Shown piece by piece: positions 14,892 to 21,974 of a stretch of 24,311 bases of DNA (the stretch's first letter is position 1; each line of letters starts with the position of its first letter). The notes beneath the pieces were generated by a model that saw only the letters and a program-made list of their open reading frames with translations, had not been told where the DNA came from and searched no databases. The stretch comes from an uncultured Bifidobacteriaceae bacterium. GTDB lineage: Bacteria > Actinomycetota > Actinomycetes > Actinomycetales > Bifidobacteriaceae. The position numbers and the translations under genes are program-made. The stretch lies in NCBI GenBank assembly GCA_946891915.1, contig CAMPNN010000013.1, positions 1-24,311 on the forward strand. Reading direction: 5' to 3'.

Positions 14892-15818
14892 ATGACTGAT
14901 GAGTTCAATCTCGAAGAAGCAGATGAAGCGTCTGTGGCTCAGGCTGAGGTTGCTGAAGCTGCGGCTGACGAAGCTACGGCTGATGCTGATGCTCAGGATG
15001 CTGTTGTTGAGGCTGATTTAGCTGATGACGGTGCGGAGGCTGCTGCTGCGGCTGTTGCTTCTCTTGATGCAGATGATGCTGAAGATGAAGCTGCCGATTT
15101 TGATGAGCCGGCTGACTTAAGCGCAAATGCTGATTCCGAGGATTCTGCTGATTCTGAAGATTCTACCGATTCTGCATCTTCTGAAGAAGCCGACCCAACC
15201 GACGCAGGCGCAATTGCTGTAGCTGAATTTTCTAAGAAACTTCGCACTTTGGAAGGCAAGTGGTACGTGCTTCACACGTATTCCGGCTACGAAAAGCGCG
15301 TAAAGACTAACGTTGAATCCCGAGTGCAAAACTTTGGTTTGGAAGATCAGATTTTCCAGATTGAAGTGCCGATGGAAGAAGTCGAAAAGCATACGGAAAA
15401 GGGTAAGAAGGTTATTACCCGCGTTCGCGTGCCAGGTTATGTGCTGATTCGCATGTGGCCGGATGAGAATGCTCGCCGCATTGTGCGTGAAACTGAAGGC
15501 GTGACTGGTTTCGTTGGTCCTTCTAGGGATCCTGCTCCTTTGACGCGTAAGGAAGTTGTGGCAATGATGGCGCCAATGATTGCTTCCGAAGCTTTGAAGA
15601 ACGCTGGAGATAAGCCGGCTGCAGCCAAGAAGCGCAAGGTTGAAGTTGCGTACAAGGTTGGCGATCAGGTTACTGTTACCGACGGCCCATTCTCGACGAT
15701 GGCTGCTGTGGTTTCGGACGTGGAGCCTACAACTCAGAAGCTTACGGTGCTGGTTTCCATCTTCGGCCGCGAAACTCCTGTGGAGCTTGGATTCAACCAG
15801 GTGGAGCCGATTGTTTGA
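14892..15818 (+). CDS. nusG: Transcription antitermination factor NusG
   Basis: A 308-residue NusG. An acidic Ala/Asp/Glu/Ser extension of about 112 residues precedes the NGN domain (from about 118: [19 protein letters not shown], then [12 protein letters not shown] and [15 protein letters not shown]). A KOW domain runs from about 252 ([14 protein letters not shown]) to the end ([11 protein letters not shown]). The acidic extension is common in actinobacteria and makes the protein longer than the roughly 180 residues of E. coli. It modulates RNA polymerase elongation and Rho-dependent termination. GAAGGTG precedes the ATG. rplK-rplA, the usual downstream genes, are absent; a terminator and pilus genes follow. 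Confidence 0.96.
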   Translation: MTDEFNLEEADEASVAQAEVAEAAADEATADADAQDAVVEADLADDGAEAAAAAVASLDADDAEDEAADFDEPADLSANADSEDSADSEDSTDSASSEEADPTDAGAIAVAEFSKKLRTLEGKWYVLHTYSGYEKRVKTNVESRVQNFGLEDQIFQIEVPMEEVEKHTEKGKKVITRVRVPGYVLIRMWPDENARRIVRETEGVTGFVGPSRDPAPLTRKEVVAMMAPMIASEALKNAGDKPAAAKKRKVEVAYKVGDQVTVTDGPFSTMAAVVSDVEPTTQKLTVLVSIFGRETPVELGFNQVEPIV

Positions 15819-15862
15819 GATGGTGGCTTGAGCCGATTGAGCTGATTGAGCCGATTGCTTAA
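15817..15862 (+). repeat. Short GAGC(C/T)GATT repeats after nusG
   Basis: GAGCCGATT and GAGCTGATT alternate at 15831-15858 between the nusG stop and its terminator. Function unknown. Confidence 0.5.
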
Positions 15863-15879
15863 GCTGTTATAACTTTTAC

Positions 15880-15919
15880 AAACCGGGGTGCGTTAATTCG
15901 CGCTCCGGTTTTTTTTTTA
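15880..15919 (+). terminator. Rho-independent terminator of secE-nusG
   Basis: AAACCGG..GCG pairs with CGC..CCGGTTT around a TTAATT loop, with small internal mismatches and about ten T. Transcription of the pilus locus must therefore start downstream. Confidence 0.9.
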
Positions 15920-16024
15920 TTTATTGCGACACGCCGTAAAAATGGGAAATAATCCGAAATTTTCTTGCAATAATACTGCTTTTATCAACATAAATAATAA
16001 ATATTTCCAAATATTTAGTTTGGC

Positions 16025-16055
16025 TTGCAATTAACCTGGGGGGGGGGGGTATAGT
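16025..16055 (+). promoter_or_regulatory. Pilus promoter with a G12 spacer, predicted phase-variable
   Basis: TTGCAA (16025-16030) and TATAGT (16050-16055) are separated by 19 bp, of which 12 are an unbroken G run (16038-16049). Ten G would give the optimal 17-bp spacer. The promoter lies between the nusG terminator and the first pilus gene. Strength should depend on tract length. Confidence 0.65.
16038..16049 (+). repeat. G12 homopolymer tract
   Basis: Twelve consecutive G, the longest homopolymer in the window, in a region otherwise A+T-rich. Such runs change length by slipped-strand mispairing. Confidence 0.95.
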
Positions 16056-16081
16056 ACTCAGTGGTTGGGAGCAGAGTTTTT

Positions 16082-16104
16082 AGCACAGGTTTAAGCCGTG
16101 TGCT
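16082..16104 (+). promoter_or_regulatory. Leader hairpin of the pilus transcript
   Basis: AGCACA pairs with TGTGCT, with GG/CC inside and one bulge. It lies in the predicted 130-nt leader. A second TATAAT at 16160-16165 without a good -35 box might be an alternative start. Confidence 0.35.
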
Positions 16105-16195
16105 TGCGAAGATTGTCTATAGAGAAATTGAGTTTTTAATGTTGTTGTAATAACGGCATTATAATAACTTGGCGAGTTAGAAGGTAGGTGCGTAT

Positions 16196-18811
16196 ATGTT
16201 TGATTTGCATATATTTAGCCGATTCCTTCGATTAGTGCGCTCAATTCGCCGTTCGCTGCTTGCTTTGTTCGTAGCAATTGCAATGTTGCTTGCTACTTTT
16301 GTGATTGCTCCTGCTTATGCGTTGAGCGCTGGTGAGAATGGTGGCGGAAGTGCTACTTCTACTGAGAAGGTTGAGGGTGCTAAGTCTGGTTCTGCTAAGA
16401 CTGAGGGTGAGAAGCAGACTCAAAGTGAGCCGAATAAGACTGAGTCTGATAAGAAAAATACTGATACTTCAAGTAATTTAAGTAAAGATAATAAGGTATT
16501 AAAGCCTGATACCAAGCAGCAGCCTGATAGCAACAAAGCTGGTAATAAGGCTGCTAATAAGGCTGAGTCGGCTGATAAAACTAGAAAAACTGTAGAAAAA
16601 TCTGCTGCAAATAAAAAAGCAAAAGACTCTAAAAATAAAGGCGCTGATTCTGCGAAAGCTGTTAACGGCACTGACAAAAGTGCGAATGAAGAGCCTCAGC
16701 TTCCGGAAGTGTGCAAGAAGAATAAAAGACACAATACTTTCGCAAAATGCTATGTGATTAGATACTATGGTGAGAGTGTTGTCGATGATAATAATCCCGT
16801 TTTAGTACAGCGTGGTAGTGCTATAACTATTAAGCCAAAGTTTGAAATTAAACTTGATAGTACTAAGAGACAAGCAGCCCCTATGCCGAGCGGCTTGCGG
16901 TTTGAATTAGAAAAGGATGGTAAAAAGAGTGATCCTGTGCCAAGTTGGGCGAATTTTGAAAAAACAGAAAAAAATAGTGTAGTCAAAGTTCAGGATACTA
17001 AAGGTCAAATGGGTTTTGACGGTTCTGTAACCTTGCGACCAAATGGTAAGTGGGATTACGGTAATTATAAATTCAAAATTTTTGCATATCACAACAATGA
17101 AAAAATATACACTACAATAAGTGTAAAAGTTGATGTATCTGATGCACAAAAAGATGATTTAAAACTGAACTTATATGATTTTGGGAACGCGGATAGTACT
17201 GCAAAAAAAGATAATGATAACGAAAGTGTCAGTATTACTATAAAGCCAAAGCCTAAAGGTTCAGCTCCTGCCGGAAGTACTGCCGGCAGTGATGATAATA
17301 AAGACACTTACGATTCTATTAATAATAAGCTTTTTATTGAATCGCAATCAAAAGATAAGATTGGTTTTATCTATCATCATATGATTTGCAAAACTGGTAG
17401 TGGTGATGATGCCAGTTATACGTTAGACAGTGTTAATGGTTTGAACTTAAGTAATAAAGATGGTTCTACTACGGAGAAGCAGACTCGGTTCAAACACAAG
17501 GAAAATAAGGATCGTCCAAAGGATGGTACTGCAGAGAATTTTGCTTTGTATGAGAATGATCCTTATACTGAGGAATCTCAAAGTTGGATTAGTGGCACGC
17601 CTACAAAGGCTGGGGCTTTTGAGTGCAAAGTGTTTGCTGTTAAAGATGTTGAGTTAAAACGTATTGTTGCTAGTGGTCCTAAAGGTGCGGAATATAAATC
17701 TTCCACTGTGTCGCAAGAATTTAATAGTAGAGTCGAAGCTGATAAGCAATCCCTATTCGATAACCCAGAACAAAACATCGTTGACACGAAGTGGGACAAT
17801 AAGGCGTCTATTAAGCAAGGCGTTGACTGGGATTATAAGTCAGTTACGATTGAGGTGAAGTCGAGTGAGCCTCCAAAGCCGAAGCCACCAGAAATTGGTA
17901 AAAATGATCTTACGCTGAAAGTGTATCCGTTTAATGGTAGTCCTACGCCGTTGACTAGCGACAATAACGATATTTATGCGATGCTTGGTATGGAGCTTAA
18001 GCCGTATATTGATGCTATTTCTGCGGCAGATAGCAAGAATAAGATTACGTTGCGCGTGCTCTGCTCGAAGGGCGAGAAGAAGGGTAATGCTGCTGGAAGT
18101 GGTGGCGCTTCGGCCGGAGGTGCTGGCTCGACTACTGGAAGTGGTTCTGCGATAAGCGGCTCAAGTGGCGGTACTAGCAGTACTGGCTCGAATGGCGCTA
18201 ATTCTGGCACTGGCTCGCAACCTGCGCAGCCTTCTGAATCGTCGCAAGATTCGAAGGATCTTGAATACAAGACTTGGAGCAGTAATCTTGCAGATCTTGG
18301 GTTGAGTGTGCCTGCGGATGATAATCAAAATACGTGCCACTCTAATAAAGAAGGTGAGACTACTTGCAAGTCGTCGGATCCAAATAAAAAAGTGGCTGCG
18401 CGAACTGATAAGGAAGTGAGCATAAAGCCGAGCATCAAGCCGACTGCGGTTGGCGATTACCGGTGCGTTGTGTTTGCGTTGAAGCCTGATGCGCTTACTA
18501 AGTTTGATACTTTAACAGGTGACGCTACCCAATCTGGCAGCTTAACGCCTGATTTAATAAAATCTAAGCTAACTTCTGCTAAGCCTACGGCTTTTAAAGA
18601 AAATAAGGATTTTGCTGCTTTTACGCTCAATATTCACTTGTCGAGTAATTTTACTTTGCCGAATACGGGCGGTCAGAGTTGGAATTTGCAGCTTGGTATT
18701 CTTGCCGCATTGTTGGTGAATCTGCTGGCGGCTGGCTTCGTGGTAAGTCAAAGTGAGAAGGCTAGCAAATTGATTTTGGGAAGGTGGCGAGGCTTATGCA
18801 ATTACGTATGA
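16196..18811 (+). CDS. Large LPXTG surface protein, putative pilus tip or adhesin
   Basis: 871 residues. A signal peptide (1-42) has an RRS-containing basic region, a long hydrophobic core and APAYA cleavage site. Residues 43-170 are a Lys/Ser/Asn/Thr-rich stalk. Two similar modules follow, each with a Cys near its start and a second Cys in a (F/Y)(E/R)C(K/V)VFA motif: Cys398/Cys477 and Cys623/Cys757. The second module is interrupted by a Gly/Ser loop (about 630-675). The C-terminus has LPNTG at 821-825, a hydrophobic helix and a basic tail, so sortase anchors it. AGGTAGGTG precedes the ATG. First gene after the poly-G promoter. The ligand is unknown; the tip/adhesin role is inferred from size and context. 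Confidence 0.85.
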   Translation: MFDLHIFSRFLRLVRSIRRSLLALFVAIAMLLATFVIAPAYALSAGENGGGSATSTEKVEGAKSGSAKTEGEKQTQSEPNKTESDKKNTDTSSNLSKDNKVLKPDTKQQPDSNKAGNKAANKAESADKTRKTVEKSAANKKAKDSKNKGADSAKAVNGTDKSANEEPQLPEVCKKNKRHNTFAKCYVIRYYGESVVDDNNPVLVQRGSAITIKPKFEIKLDSTKRQAAPMPSGLRFELEKDGKKSDPVPSWANFEKTEKNSVVKVQDTKGQMGFDGSVTLRPNGKWDYGNYKFKIFAYHNNEKIYTTISVKVDVSDAQKDDLKLNLYDFGNADSTAKKDNDNESVSITIKPKPKGSAPAGSTAGSDDNKDTYDSINNKLFIESQSKDKIGFIYHHMICKTGSGDDASYTLDSVNGLNLSNKDGSTTEKQTRFKHKENKDRPKDGTAENFALYENDPYTEESQSWISGTPTKAGAFECKVFAVKDVELKRIVASGPKGAEYKSSTVSQEFNSRVEADKQSLFDNPEQNIVDTKWDNKASIKQGVDWDYKSVTIEVKSSEPPKPKPPEIGKNDLTLKVYPFNGSPTPLTSDNNDIYAMLGMELKPYIDAISAADSKNKITLRVLCSKGEKKGNAAGSGGASAGGAGSTTGSGSAISGSSGGTSSTGSNGANSGTGSQPAQPSESSQDSKDLEYKTWSSNLADLGLSVPADDNQNTCHSNKEGETTCKSSDPNKKVAARTDKEVSIKPSIKPTAVGDYRCVVFALKPDALTKFDTLTGDATQSGSLTPDLIKSKLTSAKPTAFKENKDFAAFTLNIHLSSNFTLPNTGGQSWNLQLGILAALLVNLLAAGFVVSQSEKASKLILGRWRGLCNYV

Positions 18812-18891
18812 AGCAGTTGTATATGCATTTACTCGCGGTGCTTCGCATAAGGCGACTACGTACGCATTTGCGCATAAAGCCTTCCTGTTTC

Positions 18892-18941
18892 GCGCATTGT
18901 TTTATTGCGTATTGTTTTATTGCGCATTGTTTTATCGCGCA
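18892..18941 (+). repeat. 15-bp tandem repeats between the pilin genes
   Basis: GCGCATTGTTTTATT at 18892, 18907 and 18922 with one or two changes, then a partial unit. The 259-bp gap otherwise shows no terminator, so the major pilin may share the upstream transcript. Confidence 0.8.
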
Positions 18942-19070
18942 GTCTTTCGGGATTCTGGAGCGTGATAACACAAGGTAAATGCTAAAAATTTTAAAACTTT
19001 ACTCGTATGAGCATGATTAATGCAAACTAATTCTCTAGTTGCCGTAAAACGGCAAATGAAAGGAGTGAAC

Positions 19071-20936
19071 ATGAAAAAGTTCACTAATAAATTCGTGGCG
19101 GCGGTGGCGTCGCTTGCGATGGCTGGCACGCTGTGCGTCGCCGGCGCTATAACTGTATCTAGTGTTGCGTGGGGTAATGGTTTGATTGGAGACCCGGAAA
19201 CTTATCCGGCTCCGTGGGCGACTGGTGCTCCATCTACAGGCACTATAAAAATTGTTAAGTGCGAGAAGGATCCTAATCCTACTACTGGTACTGAGACACC
19301 TTCTAGTGGGAAACCTGACCCTAACAAGAAGACTAATCCTTGCCCTGCTAGTTTTAAGCCACTTAAAGGTGCTAAGTTTAGCTTAAAGAAAGTTGCTTCC
19401 ATTAAGGTTGGCACTAAGGATTTAACTCTAAATCTTAAGTCTCCTGAGTCTTGGCAAGAGATTGCGAAACTGGCTACCAAGCTGAATGATCACACTGCTA
19501 CGGAAGGTGACAATGATGCGGAAGTAAAGTTTGATACCAACACTACTATCCAAGATCAAACGACTGGTAAAGACGGTAAAGCAACTTTCTCCAACCTTGG
19601 ACTTGGTCTTTACAAAGTAATTGAGACTGAGCCACCTGCAGGCTATGGTATTTCTGATTTGCAATCCTTCTATATGACGCTTCCTTTGCCGGAGTACACT
19701 ACTACTGGTACTAACGCGAACAAAAAGACCCAAGTTACTTACAACTACAAGCCTGTTGTGAAGCCGAAGAATAAGAATCTCTCGGCTACTATTCAGAAGG
19801 TTTACGATAAGAAGAGTTTCGCAGGCGTCAAAGATACCTTGCATTACACTATTACTGCCGGAGTTAATAAGGCAAAAATTGGCACTAAGGATTTGACGGC
19901 TAATGATCTTAAGGGTTATATGGTCTTCGATGACGCTCCGGCTGATGCTTTGAAGGCATTCAAAGCTGACTGGGACCCAAGCGATGCAACCTTCGCTGAT
20001 GCTGTGAAGAGTGTGAAGATTGGTACAACGGATCTTGAAAAGTCTACTGCTACTGAAACTAAAGATTACACGGTTGATTTAATTGATTATTCCGCTAGTA
20101 GCACAGATGCAAATTCCACGGGTCTTACAACTGGTCATAAGCGTATTCTTGTAAAGTTTACTGATGCTGGCTTAGGTAAGATTGCTGGAGTTTTGAACGA
20201 TGTTCAGGATGGCGGAACCGCTCCTCAGGTTACTGTAAATCTTGAGTTTAAGGTTAGTAGCACATATCAGACTGGCAATGCTCCAAAAAATAGTACGGAT
20301 TCGGAGCAAAACGGCAAGAATGAGATTGTTAACGCATCTGGCTTCTTCCCAGCTCATTCGGATAGTGAAGCGGCATTGCCACCAATCATTCCTAACACTG
20401 ATAAGAGCAAGTCTACTCTTGATTTCGGTTACCTTCAGGTGCATAAGTACTACATGAAGGACGGTGTGAAAGAAAATCTTTCCGGCGCTGAATTCAAGAT
20501 CTTTGCTGATAAGGCAAAGGCTGAAGGCTGCTACAAGGCTTTGAATGAGAACAAAAATATTGCTAAGGATAAGAACTGCGAAGCTGCATCAACATTTGAG
20601 AATGCTACTACCAATGCTAGTGGTAACTTCGAGAATGCGTATAAGACTCGTGCAGGCGATCCTGTGTATCTTCTCGAAGTAAAAGCTCCTGAGGGTTATG
20701 CTAGGTCTACGGCTGTTTATGAGGCAAAGATTACAAAAGATTACACCACCTTTATTGATGTTGAGGATCTCCCACTTCATGGCGGCGAAGACGGCAAGAG
20801 CTTCTGGTTCAACCTTCCTGCAACCGGTGCTTACGGCGTGCTGATTTTCGCTGTTGTGGGCATGGGCTTGATTGTTGCGAGCGTGATTATGTACGTGCGC
20901 AATCGCAAGGAAGAAGAACAGCAGCAGAACGCTTGA
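19071..20936 (+). CDS. Major pilin subunit, isopeptide-forming, LPATG-anchored
   Basis: 621 residues. A signal peptide of about 33 residues (MKKFTNKFVAAVASLAMAG) leads into a SpaA-like domain ending in an E-box, YKVIETEPPAGY (181-192). A pilin-motif-like lysine segment, VVKPKNKN (about 229-236), opens a fimbrial isopeptide D2-type domain (TIQKVYDKKSFAGVKDTLHYTI). A further SpaA-like domain starts near 465 and has a second E-box YLLEVKAPEGYA (533-544). LPATG at 582-586, a membrane helix and RNRKEEEQQQ tail complete the sorting signal. The E-boxes support internal Lys-Asn bonds, and sortase C would polymerise subunits through the pilin lysine. The ATG at 19071 has AAAGGAG upstream and begins the signal peptide; the frame opens earlier at 19020. 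Confidence 0.93.
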   Translation: MKKFTNKFVAAVASLAMAGTLCVAGAITVSSVAWGNGLIGDPETYPAPWATGAPSTGTIKIVKCEKDPNPTTGTETPSSGKPDPNKKTNPCPASFKPLKGAKFSLKKVASIKVGTKDLTLNLKSPESWQEIAKLATKLNDHTATEGDNDAEVKFDTNTTIQDQTTGKDGKATFSNLGLGLYKVIETEPPAGYGISDLQSFYMTLPLPEYTTTGTNANKKTQVTYNYKPVVKPKNKNLSATIQKVYDKKSFAGVKDTLHYTITAGVNKAKIGTKDLTANDLKGYMVFDDAPADALKAFKADWDPSDATFADAVKSVKIGTTDLEKSTATETKDYTVDLIDYSASSTDANSTGLTTGHKRILVKFTDAGLGKIAGVLNDVQDGGTAPQVTVNLEFKVSSTYQTGNAPKNSTDSEQNGKNEIVNASGFFPAHSDSEAALPPIIPNTDKSKSTLDFGYLQVHKYYMKDGVKENLSGAEFKIFADKAKAEGCYKALNENKNIAKDKNCEAASTFENATTNASGNFENAYKTRAGDPVYLLEVKAPEGYARSTAVYEAKITKDYTTFIDVEDLPLHGGEDGKSFWFNLPATGAYGVLIFAVVGMGLIVASVIMYVRNRKEEEQQQNA

Positions 20937-20976
20937 TTCGCTTTCTAAAGCTGGTCTTGTAGTCTAATAGCAAAGT

Positions 20977-21014
20977 GTGAGTCTAGGGTTTACTTAACTA
21001 AATCCTAGACTCAC
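20977..21014 (+). terminator. Strong terminator after the major pilin
   Basis: A 15-bp stem, GTGAGTCTAGGGTTT with AAATCCTAGACTCAC, has one G-T pair and an 8-nt loop, followed by a T-rich stretch. It should separate pilin and sortase transcription. Confidence 0.85.
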
Positions 21015-21032
21015 TTGCTCTTATGATTGTTT

Positions 21033-21262
21033 CTTTACAACCACGTAAAGAAATTGTTGGAATCTCACCAAAAACCGACAAAAACTTTACGTGCGTGTAT
21101 AGGAAATATCGGTATCTTGTGGAAAAGCGATTAAAACTTTACAGCCGTGTAAAGGAAAAATCGAAATTAAGCCGAAAAGTGATTATTACTTTACAGCCAC
21201 GTAAAAGAAATAACGAAATCTCGCCGAAAATCGACAGTTTCTTTACAGCTGCGTAAAGAAAA
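21033..21262 (+). repeat. 52-bp tandem repeat family, 4.4 units
   Basis: Units start with CTTTAC at 21033, 21085, 21137, 21189 and 21241, exactly 52 bp apart. Several heads are palindromic (CTTTACAGCTGCGTAAAG), followed by an AAA..TCG..ATCT..CCGAAAA body. The units differ at scattered sites throughout, without conserved/variable blocks. Confidence 0.9.
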
Positions 21263-21271
21263 TGTCGAACA

Positions 21272-21346
21272 ATCTCCGGCAAATGTTCCACAAAACCGCC
21301 AACGCGGCTACAAAACCCGGGTAATTCTACGGCAAATGTTTATGTA
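21272..21346 (-). repeat. 53-bp repeat family, about 1.4 units, reversed
   Basis: On the minus strand AACATTTGCCG occurs twice, 53 bp apart, followed by AATTACCCGGG and TTTTGTAGC. Same family as 1610-1664 and 3157-3350. Confidence 0.8.
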
Positions 21347-21492
21347 GCTTTGCAGTAATGCTCTGCAGACGTTGATTGCTTGTTGCCCAAAGAACACTAA
21401 TGTCATTGCTGCTGCACATGCCACGCCAGGCACTCCTACCTACGCCCAACTCACAATTTTGTTTCGCGACTTTTGTGTGTGGATATTAGTGT
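21347..21492. other. Unassigned spacer in the pilin-sortase gap
   Basis: I see no gene, repeat or promoter that I can support here. Confidence 0.5.
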
Positions 21493-21503
21493 GGTAGAGA
21501 TTT

Positions 21504-21709
21504 GAGATTTTTCGCACTGAACGAAGGACGCTCGCGCGGTTAACGCGCTCGCTGCTGAGCTTGCACGGAAAGTCCACTGGACTTTCCGTTTGAGCAAGCT
21601 CACGCTCCGAGTTGCTTTCGCGCGCTACGCTCTGAGCGCGAAAGCAGGTCGTCGCGCAGAGCCGCAGGCTGCTGACAAGCCGAGCGAAGAAGAAAAATCG
21701 AAAAATCTC
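21504..21709 (-). repeat. Inverted-repeat element R2, copy 2 (206 bp, filled)
   Basis: The 11-bp ends GAGATTTTTCG (21504-21514) and CGAAAAATCTC (21699-21709) match the copy at 12907-12990, and the flanks agree. The extra 122 bp correspond to the three-hairpin element S2. Confidence 0.8.
21528..21657 (+). repeat. Three-hairpin structured repeat, copy S2
   Basis: Hairpin A is GCGCG-GTTAA-CGCGC (21534-21548). Hairpin B is ACGGAAAGTCC-ACT-GGACTTTCCGT (21565-21589) with an 8-bp outer stem GAGCTTGC/GCAAGCTC (21557-21564, 21594-21601). Hairpin C is GCTTTCGCGC/GCGCGAAAGC (21614-21623, 21636-21645), with the loop start GCTACGCT shared with S3. All three have better pairing than S1. Confidence 0.8.
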
Positions 21710-21750
21710 TGTGATTGAATGAGGTTATTAATGGTTAGCACGCAGAGTTT

Positions 21751-21878
21751 GGGGGATTTCTCTACGAGCACTAAAAGAGGACTGATGGAGCAACGTTCTT
21801 TAAAGAACAAAGCAGACAGTAAAACTTTTAACAGTCAAAGCGACTGAAGGACGGGACGTGCGAGGAGAGAAATCCCCC
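21751..21878 (-). repeat. Inverted-repeat element R1, copy 2 (128 bp)
   Basis: GGGGGATTTCTCT (21751-21763) and its perfect complement (21866-21878) bound it. It is the reverse complement of 12736-12864. Confidence 0.8.
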
Positions 21879-21930
21879 AAAACTCGCGCCACGTTAGTAA
21901 GGCCCCCAAAACTCGCGCAAAACTCGCGCC
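21873..21930 (+). repeat. Direct repeats of CCCCCAAAACTCGCGC upstream of the sortase
   Basis: The 16-mer occurs at 21874 and 21903, and AAAACTCGCGCC again at 21919. The sortase promoter probably lies in or after these; TATAAA at 21951-21956 is a possible -10 box without a clear -35. Confidence 0.6.
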
Positions 21931-21974
21931 ACATAAAATAAACTTACGTATATAAACACAGAAACGGAGGAAGC

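Noticed and set aside
18784..18978. 64-residue frame with HCFIA repeats
   Set aside because: It overlaps the end of the LPNTG protein gene and reflects the 15-bp DNA repeat; there is no start signal.
21023..21256. 77-residue frame across the 52-bp array
   Set aside because: Its protein is only a translation of the tandem repeat, and there is no ribosome site.
21033..21262. CRISPR array
   Set aside because: Whole 52-bp units are similar, with no alternation of fixed repeats and unique spacers, and no cas genes are present. The same applies to the 53-bp array at 3157-3350.
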